A DNA stretch of 52,765 nt. It comes from an uncultured Anaerolineaceae bacterium. Its GTDB lineage: Bacteria; Chloroflexota; Anaerolineae; Anaerolineales; Anaerolineaceae. The notes under the pieces are model-generated. The model did no database searches. It was not told where the DNA came from and saw only the letters and a program-made list of their open reading frames with translations. The stretch is taken from contig CALIHP010000069.1 of the NCBI GenBank assembly GCA_938020565.1, forward strand, positions 1 through 52,765. Reading direction: 5' to 3'. Below, in pieces: positions 16,302 to 24,016 of the stretch. Numbering within the stretch: position 1 is the first letter of the stretch; every line of letters starts with the position of its first letter. Made by a program: the position numbers and the translations under genes.

Positions 16302-16667
16302 ATGGCAAAATTTTCTCGAAGAGAAGCTCGCATTCGCCGTCATTTGCGCATTCGCAAGAAACTTGCCGGTACGGCGGAGTGCCCGCGCTTGGACGTTTAT
16401 CGCAGCCTTGAGAACATCTATGCTCAGGTTATCGACGATGATCTTGGCGTGACGTTGGTTGCGGCGTCGAATATTGACAAGAAGCTCCGCGGCGAGATGG
16501 ACGGAAAGAACAAGTCGGAACAATCGAAGATCGTCGGTAAAGCGATCGCCGAACGCGCGCTCGCGGCCGGAATTACGACGGTCGTTTTTGACCGCGGCGG
16601 TTTCCAGTATGTCGGACGGGTTAAAGCGCTCGCCGACGCGGCGCGTGAAGCCGGGCTGAAGTTTTAA
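16302..16667 (+). CDS. rplR: 50S ribosomal protein L18
   Basis: A 121-residue L18, which binds 5S rRNA with L5. Conserved features are the basic N-terminal RREARIRRHLRIRKKLAGT, RLDVYRSLENIYAQVIDD, and the C-terminal FDRGGFQYVGRVKALADAAR. Its TAA overlaps a possible rpsE ATG at 16667. Confidence 0.96.
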   Translation: MAKFSRREARIRRHLRIRKKLAGTAECPRLDVYRSLENIYAQVIDDDLGVTLVAASNIDKKLRGEMDGKNKSEQSKIVGKAIAERALAAGITTVVFDRGGFQYVGRVKALADAAREAGLKF

Positions 16668-16690
16668 TGGGAAGGGCAGACTCAAAAACC

Positions 16691-17212
16691 ATGGAACAAA
16701 ACGAATATTCACAGGAAAATCAGCTCGACGAACGAACGATTGAAATTGCCCGCGTTGCCAAGACGGTTAAAGGCGGCCGGCGCATGCAGTATCGCGTCAC
16801 CGTCGTCGTCGGCGACAACAACGGCAAAATCGGTTTGGGGATTGGAAAAGCGTTAGCGGTTCCGGACGCGATGAAAAAAGCGTCGGATCGCGCACGGAAA
16901 AACATGCACAAGGTAAATCTTTATAAGACGACGATTCCGCACGAGGTCATTTCGACGGTTTCCGGCGCGAAGGTTTTACTTCGCCCGGCCTCCGAAGGTA
17001 CCGGCGTCATCGCCGGGAGCGGCGTCCGCGCCGTTCTCGAAGTCGCCGGCATCAACGATATCCTGACGAAATCGCTGGGAAGCGCCAACTTGCTCAATAT
17101 TGTTAAAGCAACGTTTGACGCGCTTGATTCTTTGAAAGATATTGAAATGGAAGCGGCGCTCCGCGGTAAGTCGCGGGACGATCTGCTCCCGTTCTGGGAT
17201 CGAGGTCGATAA
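16691..17212 (+). CDS. rpsE: 30S ribosomal protein S5
   Basis: A 173-residue S5, involved in decoding fidelity and the mRNA entry site. Conserved blocks are IARVAKTVKGGRRMQYRVTV, the GKIGLGIGKA loop, and IPHEVISTVSGAKVLLRPAS. The ATG at 16691 gives the usual N-terminal length and has GGGAAGGG about 15 nt upstream. An in-frame ATG at 16667 overlapping the rplR stop would add eight residues and cannot be excluded. Confidence 0.94.
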   Translation: MEQNEYSQENQLDERTIEIARVAKTVKGGRRMQYRVTVVVGDNNGKIGLGIGKALAVPDAMKKASDRARKNMHKVNLYKTTIPHEVISTVSGAKVLLRPASEGTGVIAGSGVRAVLEVAGINDILTKSLGSANLLNIVKATFDALDSLKDIEMEAALRGKSRDDLLPFWDRGR

Positions 17213-17214
17213 TC

Positions 17215-17412
17215 ATGGCAGGTGAAAACAAAAAATTGCGGATTACCTGGTTCAAGAGCGCGATCGGCTATTCACAGCGGCAGAAGGACACGATCCGCGC
17301 CTTAGGGCTGCGGAAGCTGAATCAGACCGTTGAAAAAGAGGATAACGCGGTAACGCGCGGCATGATCCATAAGGTCAGCCATTTAGTCAAAGTAGTGGAG
17401 TCAGGGGACTGA
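17215..17412 (+). CDS. rpmD: 50S ribosomal protein L30
   Basis: A 65-residue L30 with the typical LRITWFKSAIGYSQRQKDTI opening, LGLRKLNQTVEKED, and a C-terminal HLVKVVE strand. It starts 2 nt after rpsE and ends 2 nt before rplO, so the three are almost certainly coupled. Confidence 0.96.
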   Translation: MAGENKKLRITWFKSAIGYSQRQKDTIRALGLRKLNQTVEKEDNAVTRGMIHKVSHLVKVVESGD

Positions 17413-17414
17413 TC

Positions 17415-17867
17415 ATGAGATTAGATGAATTAAAACCGAACGAAGGCGCGAAGACGCGAAAAAGCCGCGTCGGCCGCGGTCATGCCGCCGGACAGGGAAA
17501 AACTGCCGGTAAAGGTACGAAGGGTCAGGCCGTCCGGCAAGGCGCCGGCGGGGCTCTCTACCGCCAGGGTGGGAACCTTCCGTTTTATCGCCGTCTTCCG
17601 TTTATTCGCGGCGAAGGCTTTACCCCGCCGAATCAGGTCGAATACAACGAAGTCAACCTGAGCGCGCTGGACCGATTCGACGGTTCCGTCGAAATTACGC
17701 CGGAAGTCCTGCATGGGGCTAATCTCCTCAGCAAGAAAAACAATCCGGTCGTGATCCTTGGGAACGGCGAAATCACCCGCGCGTTGAAGCTCAAGGTGCA
17801 TCGAATTACCAAGGGCGCTCGGTCGAAGATCGAAGCCGCCGGCGGCAGCGTCGAACTGATCGATTAG
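17415..17867 (+). CDS. rplO: 50S ribosomal protein L15
   Basis: A 150-residue L15, a late-assembly protein. The N-terminal glycine- and lysine-rich extension (RKSRVGRGHAAGQGKTAGKG) that threads through 23S rRNA and the C-terminal HRITKGARSKIEAAGGSVEL are both typical. secY follows after 37 nt containing AAAGGAG. Confidence 0.97.
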   Translation: MRLDELKPNEGAKTRKSRVGRGHAAGQGKTAGKGTKGQAVRQGAGGALYRQGGNLPFYRRLPFIRGEGFTPPNQVEYNEVNLSALDRFDGSVEITPEVLHGANLLSKKNNPVVILGNGEITRALKLKVHRITKGARSKIEAAGGSVELID

Positions 17868-17904
17868 GATCGTTCGGCGCGTGAAACGAAAGGAGAACTA
17901 AATC

Positions 17905-19242
17905 ATGAAACGATCTCCATGGCGTTACGTTTGGACCTCCCAGGGGATCCGCGAGAAATTGCTGATAACTTTGGGAATCCTGGTCATCTATCGCTTGATC
18001 GCGAATATTCCGGTTCCCGGGTTTAACGCCGAAGTCCTCCAAGCGTTCAGGAACAATCAATCGGCAGCAGGTGACCTGCTGTCGATTTTGAACGTTCTTT
18101 CCGGCGGTACGCTGTCGAACTTCTCGATTCTGGCAATGGGCGTTTATCCGTATATTACGGCGTCCATTATTCTTCAGCTCTTAGGGCCGATTATTCCGGC
18201 GATTGAAGAGAAAATGAAGAATAACCCGCGCGAAGGCCGTCAGTGGATGGAAAAATGGACGATGTACCTGACGATCCCGATGGCGTTTGTTTCCGCGTTG
18301 GGTCAGATCGGCCTGTTCAATCAGATCGTCCCGGGTATGACCGTGCTGAAGGATTTTGGCTGGAGCGGTTCGAATCTTGTCCCGACGCTCGCGAACGTGT
18401 TGACGATGATGGCGGGAACGATGATCGCGATCTGGCTGGGGAATATCATTTCCGAATACGGTATCCAGCAGCAGGGTCTGTCGCTGATTATCTTTTCGGG
18501 TATCGTATCGCAGGTTCCTTCGAACCTGGTCCGGATTTTAGCCGATCTCTCGACCGGCTGGTACATCTTGATCATCTCGATCGTCGTGCTGCTCGTCGCG
18601 GTTTTCGCGATTGTTTATATTCAGCAGGGAACGCGCAATGTTAAGCTGATGATCCCCGGGCAGCGGATCGGTTACCGCAATATTAAATCAGGCGGATCGA
18701 CGAGCCTCCCGCTGCGCGTGAACAGCGTCGGCATGATTCCGCTGATCTTTGCGCAGTCGCTCGTGACCTTTCCGGCGTTAATCGCCAGCTTTTTCGTCAA
18801 TTCGCAGACGGTCTGGGTCAAAAGCGCTGCTTCGTGGGTCCAGAGTAACTTTGGCGGTTCGAGCTTCCTGTATATGGTTTTGTATTTCATCCTCGTCGTG
18901 GGTTTTACCTACTTTTATACGAGCGTGACCTTCATGAACAACGACTACGGCTCGAGCCTGAAAAAGCAGGGCGCGATCGTCCCCGGCCGTGCGCCGGGCG
19001 CGGAGACACAGGCGTATCTGGCGAAGATCCAGAATCGGATCACGCTTCCAGGCGCGGTTTTCCTCGGCGCGATCGCGATTCTGCCGAATATTCTCGGCCT
19101 GATTCTGGGAAGAAGCTCGGCGTCGACGATGATTATGTCGTCGTCCGGGATGCTGATCGTTGTTGGGGTGGTCCGCGATATTCTGGACTATGTTCAGAGC
19201 GAGCTCAGCCAGCATGGCTACGATGAGAGGCTGATCCGATAA
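17905..19242 (+). CDS. secY: protein translocase subunit SecY
   Basis: A 445-residue SecY, the channel of the Sec translocon, with ten predicted membrane helices. Signature stretches include IPVPGFN in the first periplasmic/plug region, ASIILQLLGPIIP, QRIGYRN with the cytoplasmic loop, LPLRVNSVGMIPLIFAQS, and FTYFYTSVTFMNND. The C-terminus ends in a cytoplasmic DYVQSELSQHGYDERL tail. Its location after rplO and before adk is the classical spc-operon order. Confidence 0.97.
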   Translation: MKRSPWRYVWTSQGIREKLLITLGILVIYRLIANIPVPGFNAEVLQAFRNNQSAAGDLLSILNVLSGGTLSNFSILAMGVYPYITASIILQLLGPIIPAIEEKMKNNPREGRQWMEKWTMYLTIPMAFVSALGQIGLFNQIVPGMTVLKDFGWSGSNLVPTLANVLTMMAGTMIAIWLGNIISEYGIQQQGLSLIIFSGIVSQVPSNLVRILADLSTGWYILIISIVVLLVAVFAIVYIQQGTRNVKLMIPGQRIGYRNIKSGGSTSLPLRVNSVGMIPLIFAQSLVTFPALIASFFVNSQTVWVKSAASWVQSNFGGSSFLYMVLYFILVVGFTYFYTSVTFMNNDYGSSLKKQGAIVPGRAPGAETQAYLAKIQNRITLPGAVFLGAIAILPNILGLILGRSSASTMIMSSSGMLIVVGVVRDILDYVQSELSQHGYDERLIR

Positions 19243-19286
19243 GGATCCCGAGCTGCGATATCGATTTAGAAACGGAGGAGAAAGCT

Positions 19287-19940
19287 ATGGCGAAGTATTA
19301 TGTATTGTTAGGGCCTCCCGGCGCCGGTAAAGGGACGCAGGCGAAGCTCATTTCCGAGAGAATCGGCGTTGCCCATATCAGCACCGGCGATCTTCTCCGC
19401 GAAAACGTCAAAAACCATACGGCGCTGGGCCACGAGGCGGAGGGGTTCATGAATTCCGGACGTCTCGTTCCCGACGACCTGATTATCTCGATGGTCCGGG
19501 AGCGGATCGGCGAGCCGGACTGCGCCCAGGGTGTCCTGATGGACGGGTTCCCGCGAACGGTCGCCCAGGCGGAGGCGTTTGATCGAATGCTGAACGATTC
19601 GTTCGGCGCGAAGATCAGCTGCGTTCCCTGTATCGACGTTCCCGCAGTATTGCTGATCGAACGGCTGAGCGGGCGGATGATGTGCCCTAATGGGCATGTC
19701 TTTCATCAGGTTTTCAATCCGCCGGCGGCGGCGGGCGTCTGCGACGAATGCGGCGCTGAGCTTTATCAGCGCGACGACGACAAGGTTGAGACGGTTACCA
19801 AACGGATCGAGGTCTACGAAAACCAGACGGCGCCGCTGATCGCCTACTACGAAAAAGCCGGTATATTGGTGAAGATTGACGGAAAGCAGCGCATTGAGGG
19901 CGTCACGGCGCAGATTTTTCGGGCGCTTGACGCCGCGTAG
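19287..19940 (+). CDS. adk: adenylate kinase
   Basis: A 217-residue long-form adenylate kinase (ATP + AMP to 2 ADP). The P-loop GPPGAGKGTQ is at residues 9-18, with the AMP-site STGDLLRE and DGFPRT. The LID (about residues 127-160) has a metal-site-like arrangement, but the first pair is C-P-N-G-H instead of C-x-x-C, while the second pair CDEC is normal; zinc could still be bound with a histidine. GGAGGAG precedes the ATG. Confidence 0.96.
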   Translation: MAKYYVLLGPPGAGKGTQAKLISERIGVAHISTGDLLRENVKNHTALGHEAEGFMNSGRLVPDDLIISMVRERIGEPDCAQGVLMDGFPRTVAQAEAFDRMLNDSFGAKISCVPCIDVPAVLLIERLSGRMMCPNGHVFHQVFNPPAAAGVCDECGAELYQRDDDKVETVTKRIEVYENQTAPLIAYYEKAGILVKIDGKQRIEGVTAQIFRALDAA

Positions 19941-19984
19941 TTCGGCGCTCCGCCGAACGAACGAAAGACGAAGGGCAAAAAACG

Positions 19985-20833
19985 ATGAGTTGGGATAGGC
20001 AGATATCGATTAAATCGAAAGAAGAGCTGAAGCTGATGCGGGAGGCGGGCGTGATTAACGCCGAAGCGCTGCAGGCGGCGGCGGAGGCCTGCGTTCCCGG
20101 TGCGTCGACGTATGACGTTAACGCGGCGGCGGAAAAGGTGCATCACCGATACGGCGTGACCTCTCCGTTCCGCGGCGTCCCCGGCCCGATTCCCTTTCCG
20201 GCGAATACCTGTACGAGCGTGAACCATATTCTCGTTCACGGGATCCCTTCCAGGAAGCACATTTTAAAGGAAGGCGATATTATCTCGGTCGACTGCGGAA
20301 CGCTTTTTAAAGGCTATGTCGCGGATTCGGCGTTTACGACCGGCGTCGGAAAGGTTTCCGACGAGGCGCGGAAGCTGATCGAGACGACCGAGTCGGCGCT
20401 CTACGCCGGGATCCAGCGCATGCGCGTTGGGTACCATACCGGCGACGTTTCGGCGGCGATACAGGAGTACGCGGAGAGCCGCGGATATTTCCTGACGAAG
20501 CAGTATACCGGACACGGCGTCGGCAGGAAGATGTGGGAAGCGCCGCAGGTCCCGAACTGCGGGATCGCGGGTCAGGGCGTTCGGTTGAAAGCCGGAATCG
20601 TGATCGCGATCGAACCGATGGTCCTGATTGGGACGGAAGCGACGAAGGTCCTCAGCGACGGCTGGGCGGTCGCATCCGCGGATCATAGCCTGACGGCGCA
20701 TTATGAACATACGATCGCCGTGACGGAGGAAGGGCCGATGGTGACGACCCTGCTGGCGAATGGAAATCCGCCGGTTACCGCGATCGGCATGACCGGCGAA
20801 CGGTTGTCACGGGAACTGGCCGAAGGACTTTGA
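19985..20833 (+). CDS. map: methionine aminopeptidase, type I
   Basis: A 282-residue type I methionine aminopeptidase that removes initiator methionine. The five metal ligands are visible in order: VDCGTLFKGYVADSAFT (two Asp), TGHGVGRKMWEAP (His), AIEPM (Glu) and TIAVTEEG (Glu). The protein is about 30 residues longer than E. coli MAP, with a C-terminal extension of unknown role. infA, often between map and rpmJ, is absent; instead a promoter follows. Confidence 0.95.
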   Translation: MSWDRQISIKSKEELKLMREAGVINAEALQAAAEACVPGASTYDVNAAAEKVHHRYGVTSPFRGVPGPIPFPANTCTSVNHILVHGIPSRKHILKEGDIISVDCGTLFKGYVADSAFTTGVGKVSDEARKLIETTESALYAGIQRMRVGYHTGDVSAAIQEYAESRGYFLTKQYTGHGVGRKMWEAPQVPNCGIAGQGVRLKAGIVIAIEPMVLIGTEATKVLSDGWAVASADHSLTAHYEHTIAVTEEGPMVTTLLANGNPPVTAIGMTGERLSRELAEGL

Positions 20834-20858
20834 CCGATTCAGAGAAACCTATTATAAT
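20830..20858 (+). promoter_or_regulatory. internal sigma70-type promoter before rpmJ
   Basis: TTGACC (20830-20835), a 17-nt spacer and TATAAT (20853-20858): one of the best promoter matches in the window. It overlaps the map stop codon and would start transcription near 20865, giving rpmJ-rpsM-rpsK-rpsD-rpoA-rplQ an independent supply. The leader then contains GGGGGAG before the rpmJ ATG. Confidence 0.7.
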
Positions 20859-20914
20859 TGGTAGGATTTTAGTTCATTACTCGGGTGATCTATCCGAGGG
20901 GGAGTTGTGTAAAG

Positions 20915-21028
20915 ATGAAAGTTACATCATCCATTGGAAAACGATGTGCGAAATGCAAAATCGTAAAACGATCTGGGCGTTTGTACGTCATTTGTGAAAA
21001 TCCGAAGCATAAACAGCGACAGGGGTAA
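20915..21028 (+). CDS. rpmJ: 50S ribosomal protein L36, zinc form
   Basis: A 37-residue L36. The sequence MKVTSSIGKRCAKCKIVKR with a later Cys and His (VICENPKH) gives the C-x2-C-x12-C-x4-H zinc site of the C+ form. The gene ends 9 nt before rpsM, in the normal alpha-operon position. Confidence 0.96.
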   Translation: MKVTSSIGKRCAKCKIVKRSGRLYVICENPKHKQRQG

Positions 21029-21037
21029 AACGGACAT

Positions 21038-21427
21038 ATGGCTCGTATTGAAGGTGTTGATCTTCCGCGGAATAAACGGATCGAAGTTGCGTTAACCTAT
21101 ATTTACGGGATCGGCTTGTCCCGCGCCCAGCGAATTATCGCGGAAACGGGCGTCAGCCCGGACGTTCGCGTTCGCGATCTCTCTGATACGGATGAAAATC
21201 TCCTCCGCGAGTATATCGCGAAGAACTTTACGGTCGAAGGCGATCTTCGTCGCGAGGTTCAGATGAGTATCAAGCGGCTGGTGGAAATCGGCTGTTACCG
21301 TGGGCAGCGTCATCGACGTAATCTGCCTTGCCGCGGGCAACGCACGCGTACGAACGCGCGTACGGCGAAGGGTCCGAAGAAGACGGTCGCCGGTCGCGGT
21401 CGGCGCCGCGGCGCAACGAAGAAATAG
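21038..21427 (+). CDS. rpsM: 30S ribosomal protein S13
   Basis: A 129-residue S13 in the head of the 30S subunit, contacting tRNA and L5. Canonical ARIEGVDLPRNKRIEVALTY opening, the YRGQRHRRNLPCRGQRTRTN block and a basic C-terminal tail (KKTVAGRGRRRGATKK). An unusual 123-nt structured gap separates it from rpsK. Confidence 0.97.
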   Translation: MARIEGVDLPRNKRIEVALTYIYGIGLSRAQRIIAETGVSPDVRVRDLSDTDENLLREYIAKNFTVEGDLRREVQMSIKRLVEIGCYRGQRHRRNLPCRGQRTRTNARTAKGPKKTVAGRGRRRGATKK

Positions 21428-21450
21428 GGTTGTCATTCAGCGGGAGCTTT

Positions 21451-21529
21451 GCTGCAGGTTTGGGTTTCCTTTCAACCTGCGGCTGCCTGCGGCAAGGCTT
21501 TCCTGCTTTGAAAGACAGCTATTTCAAAG
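21451..21529 (+). promoter_or_regulatory. paired hairpins between rpsM and rpsK
   Basis: The first helix pairs GCTGCAGGTT (21451-21460) with AACCTGCGGC (21474-21483), ten pairs including one T-G. The second pairs CTTTGAAA (21506-21513) with TTTCAAAG (21522-21529). The neighbouring genes are otherwise packed within about 20 nt, so this 123-nt insert is likely a regulatory or processing element. S4 autoregulates alpha operons in E. coli from a leader elsewhere; a role here is inference. Confidence 0.5.
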
Positions 21530-21550
21530 AAACGTAAAGTAAGAGGAAAT

Positions 21551-21955
21551 ATGGCTCAAAATGTACGCTCTGCGCGTCGTGCCGGTTCGGCGCGAAAAGT
21601 AAAGCGCACGCTGGGCGCAGCCCAGGTGCACATTTTTGCTTCCTTTAATAACACCATTATTACGGTCACGGACGCCATGGGGAATCCGGTCTGCTGGGCG
21701 AGCGGCGGAACCGCCGGTTACAAAGGCTCCCGCAAGTCCACGCCGTTTGCCGCGCGCGTCGCGGCGGAGCAGGTTATCAAAACCGCTCAGACGATGGGAG
21801 TTCAGGAAGTTGATTTGATCGTTAAAGGGCCCGGACCGGGCCGCGAATCTGCGATTCGCGCGGTTCAGGGTGTGGGGATGAAAGTCCGGACGATTTCGGA
21901 TATTACGCCGATTGCGCATAACGGCTGCCGCCCTCCGAAGAAACGCCGCGTCTAA
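21551..21955 (+). CDS. rpsK: 30S ribosomal protein S11
   Basis: A 134-residue S11 on the platform near the E-site. Conserved HIFASFNNTIITVTDAMGN, CWASGGTAGYKGSRKSTPFA and the C-terminal PIAHNGCRPPKKRRV are all present. RBS AGAGGAA. rpsD follows after 21 nt. Confidence 0.97.
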   Translation: MAQNVRSARRAGSARKVKRTLGAAQVHIFASFNNTIITVTDAMGNPVCWASGGTAGYKGSRKSTPFAARVAAEQVIKTAQTMGVQEVDLIVKGPGPGRESAIRAVQGVGMKVRTISDITPIAHNGCRPPKKRRV

Positions 21956-21976
21956 TCTGGAAGGAAATATTTAAAA

Positions 21977-22618
21977 ATGGCTCGATATATCGGATCCGTT
22001 TGCAGGCTCTGCCGACGGGAGAATGAAAAACTATATTTAAAAGGCGAACGGTGCTACTCTGCGAAATGCGCTTTTGAAAAACGTGCGTTTGCGCCCGGGG
22101 ATCATGGTAAATCCGGGATGGGACGCGGCGGCGATCGGGCTTCCGACTACGCTCGGCAGCTTCGCGCGAAGCAGAAGATCCGCCGCGTGTACGGCGTTCT
22201 GGAACGGCAGTTCCGCCGCTATTTCGGTATCGCTGATAAGAAGTCGGGTATGACTGGCCTGAATTTGCTCCAGATTCTGGAGTCCCGTCTGGATAACGTT
22301 GTTTTCCGCCTTGGGTTCGCCGAAAATCGAACGCAGGCGCGGCAATTCGTTAATCACGGTCATTTCATGGTCAACGGCGTGCGCTGCGATATTCCTTCTG
22401 CGATTTTGAAGCCGGGGGATGAGGTGACCGTTCGCGAGTTGTCGAAAAATAAGGCGATGTTCCGGGATATTGCGGAGGTGGCTGAGAAGCGGGTTTGTCC
22501 TCTTTGGCTGGGTCGGGATACGAAAGCGATTTCCGGGCGGATGCTGCGATTGCCGGAGCGAACGGAAATCGGTGAGAACCTTTCTGAACAGCTGGTTGTC
22601 GAGTACTATTCTCGGTAA
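21977..22618 (+). CDS. rpsD: 30S ribosomal protein S4, zinc form
   Basis: A 213-residue S4, a primary 16S rRNA-binding protein and, in E. coli, repressor of the alpha operon. The N-terminus carries four cysteines (CRLC then CYSAKC, about residues 9-36), the zinc-binding C+ form. The S4 RNA-binding domain begins near LESRLDNVVFRLGFAENRTQ, and the end LSEQLVVEYYSR is canonical. Confidence 0.97.
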   Translation: MARYIGSVCRLCRRENEKLYLKGERCYSAKCAFEKRAFAPGDHGKSGMGRGGDRASDYARQLRAKQKIRRVYGVLERQFRRYFGIADKKSGMTGLNLLQILESRLDNVVFRLGFAENRTQARQFVNHGHFMVNGVRCDIPSAILKPGDEVTVRELSKNKAMFRDIAEVAEKRVCPLWLGRDTKAISGRMLRLPERTEIGENLSEQLVVEYYSR

Positions 22619-22631
22619 GGAACGAGACGGC

Positions 22632-22648
22632 ACCGGCTACCGGTTTTT
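22632..22648 (+). terminator. weak terminator-like hairpin ahead of rpoA
   Basis: ACCGG (22632-22636) and CCGGT (22640-22644) form a short stem with a 3-nt loop directly followed by Ts. It is too short for efficient termination but could act as a pause or partial attenuator between rpsD and rpoA. Confidence 0.25.
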
Positions 22649-22670
22649 ATGATGCCGAAAGGGGAATAAA

Positions 22671-23633
22671 TTGGCTACACTCAGCAACATGGTAACGCCC
22701 AAGGTGGAGATTGAACGGGAAGGCGATAAATACGGAAAATTTCGGATTTATCCGCTTGAACGCGGCTATGGCGTAACGATCGGGAACGCTCTGCGCCGAA
22801 TTTTGCTGTCTTCGTTGGAAGGGGCGGCGATTACGTCGATCAGTATTTCCGACGTTCAGCATGAATTCAGCGCGATACCGGGTGTGCGGGAGGACGTCTT
22901 ACAGGTTATGCTGCAGGTGAAACAGGTTCGCCTCAAGCTGCATGGCGTCAACTCGTCCCGCGTTACGCTGGAGGTTACGAATGAAGGCGAAGTAACCGCG
23001 TCGGATATCCAATGTCCATCGGAGGTGGAGATCCTCAACCCCGAATTGTATCTTTTTACGGTTGACAACCCGAACGCCAATTTAAGAATCGATATGACTG
23101 TTGAACGCGGACGGGGGTATTCCGCCGCGAGCGATCGCCCGAATTACCTGTCGATCGGGGAAATCCCGGTAGACGCGATTTTCAGCCCGATTAAGCGCGT
23201 TAACTGGAACGTTGGTTCGGTATTATACGATCGAAGCACGAACTATGATAAGCTCGAATTGGAAATTTGGACGGACGGAACGATCCTGCCGGAGAAAGCG
23301 CTGAAGCTTTCGTCGAAGATCATGATCGAGCACCTGCGTTTCATTTCCGGAATCAGCGAAGAAACGATCGAGCTTCCGATGGCTTATGAAAAACCGATTC
23401 ACCGTGCCAGCGAGATCAACGAGACGACGATCGAGGGACTGGATCTTTCGGTCCGCGTTTTCAATTCACTGAAGCGGACTGGCGTTCAGACGGTAGGCGA
23501 TGTTCTGGATATGTTAGATAAAGGTGATGACGCTGTAAAATCGATCCGCAACTTTGGGGAGAAAAGCCTGGAGGAGCTGCGTGAGAAATTGCAGGAAAAA
23601 GGTTACCTGAAGAAAGATAAAACTACGGAGTAA
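22671..23633 (+). CDS. rpoA: DNA-directed RNA polymerase subunit alpha
   Basis: A 320-residue alpha subunit. The N-terminal assembly domain has the GYGVTIGNALRRILLSSLEG signature. The C-terminal domain (from about residue 250) that binds UP elements and activators ends with LREKLQEKGYLKKD. Translation starts at TTG behind AAAGGGG at about 6 nt. Located in the usual place between rpsD and rplQ. Confidence 0.97.
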   Translation: MATLSNMVTPKVEIEREGDKYGKFRIYPLERGYGVTIGNALRRILLSSLEGAAITSISISDVQHEFSAIPGVREDVLQVMLQVKQVRLKLHGVNSSRVTLEVTNEGEVTASDIQCPSEVEILNPELYLFTVDNPNANLRIDMTVERGRGYSAASDRPNYLSIGEIPVDAIFSPIKRVNWNVGSVLYDRSTNYDKLELEIWTDGTILPEKALKLSSKIMIEHLRFISGISEETIELPMAYEKPIHRASEINETTIEGLDLSVRVFNSLKRTGVQTVGDVLDMLDKGDDAVKSIRNFGEKSLEELREKLQEKGYLKKDKTTE

Positions 23634-23635
23634 AC

Positions 23636-24016
23636 ATGCGGCACTCAGTTGCAGGCTATAAATTAAGCCGAAATAAGAATCAGCGTACCGCGCTTCGGAC
23701 GACGATGGTCCGTCAGCTCTTTGAACACGAGAGAATTACGACAACCTTCGCCAAGGCGCATTCGGTTCGCAACCTGGCAGAAAAATTGATTACGATCGCG
23801 AAGAAGGGGAACGGCGGGGACACGATTGATAAGATGAACGCGTCCCGCTTAGCGGCTTCACGTCTCGGCAATGACCGCGATCTGACCAAGAAGTTATTTG
23901 ACGATCTCGCGCCGCGTTTCGAAAAACGAAGCGGGGGGTATACGCGGATGATCAAATTAGGGCCGCGCAAAGGCGACAGCGCCGAGATGGTCGTCCTCGA
24001 GCTTGTCGGAGAGTAA
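23636..24016 (+). CDS. rplQ: 50S ribosomal protein L17
   Basis: A 126-residue L17 with the canonical RHSVAGYKLSRNKNQRTALR start and the GGYTRMIKLGPRKGDSAEMV block. The start lies 2 nt after rpoA and the 3' end overlaps truA by 14 nt. Confidence 0.96.
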   Translation: MRHSVAGYKLSRNKNQRTALRTTMVRQLFEHERITTTFAKAHSVRNLAEKLITIAKKGNGGDTIDKMNASRLAASRLGNDRDLTKKLFDDLAPRFEKRSGGYTRMIKLGPRKGDSAEMVVLELVGE

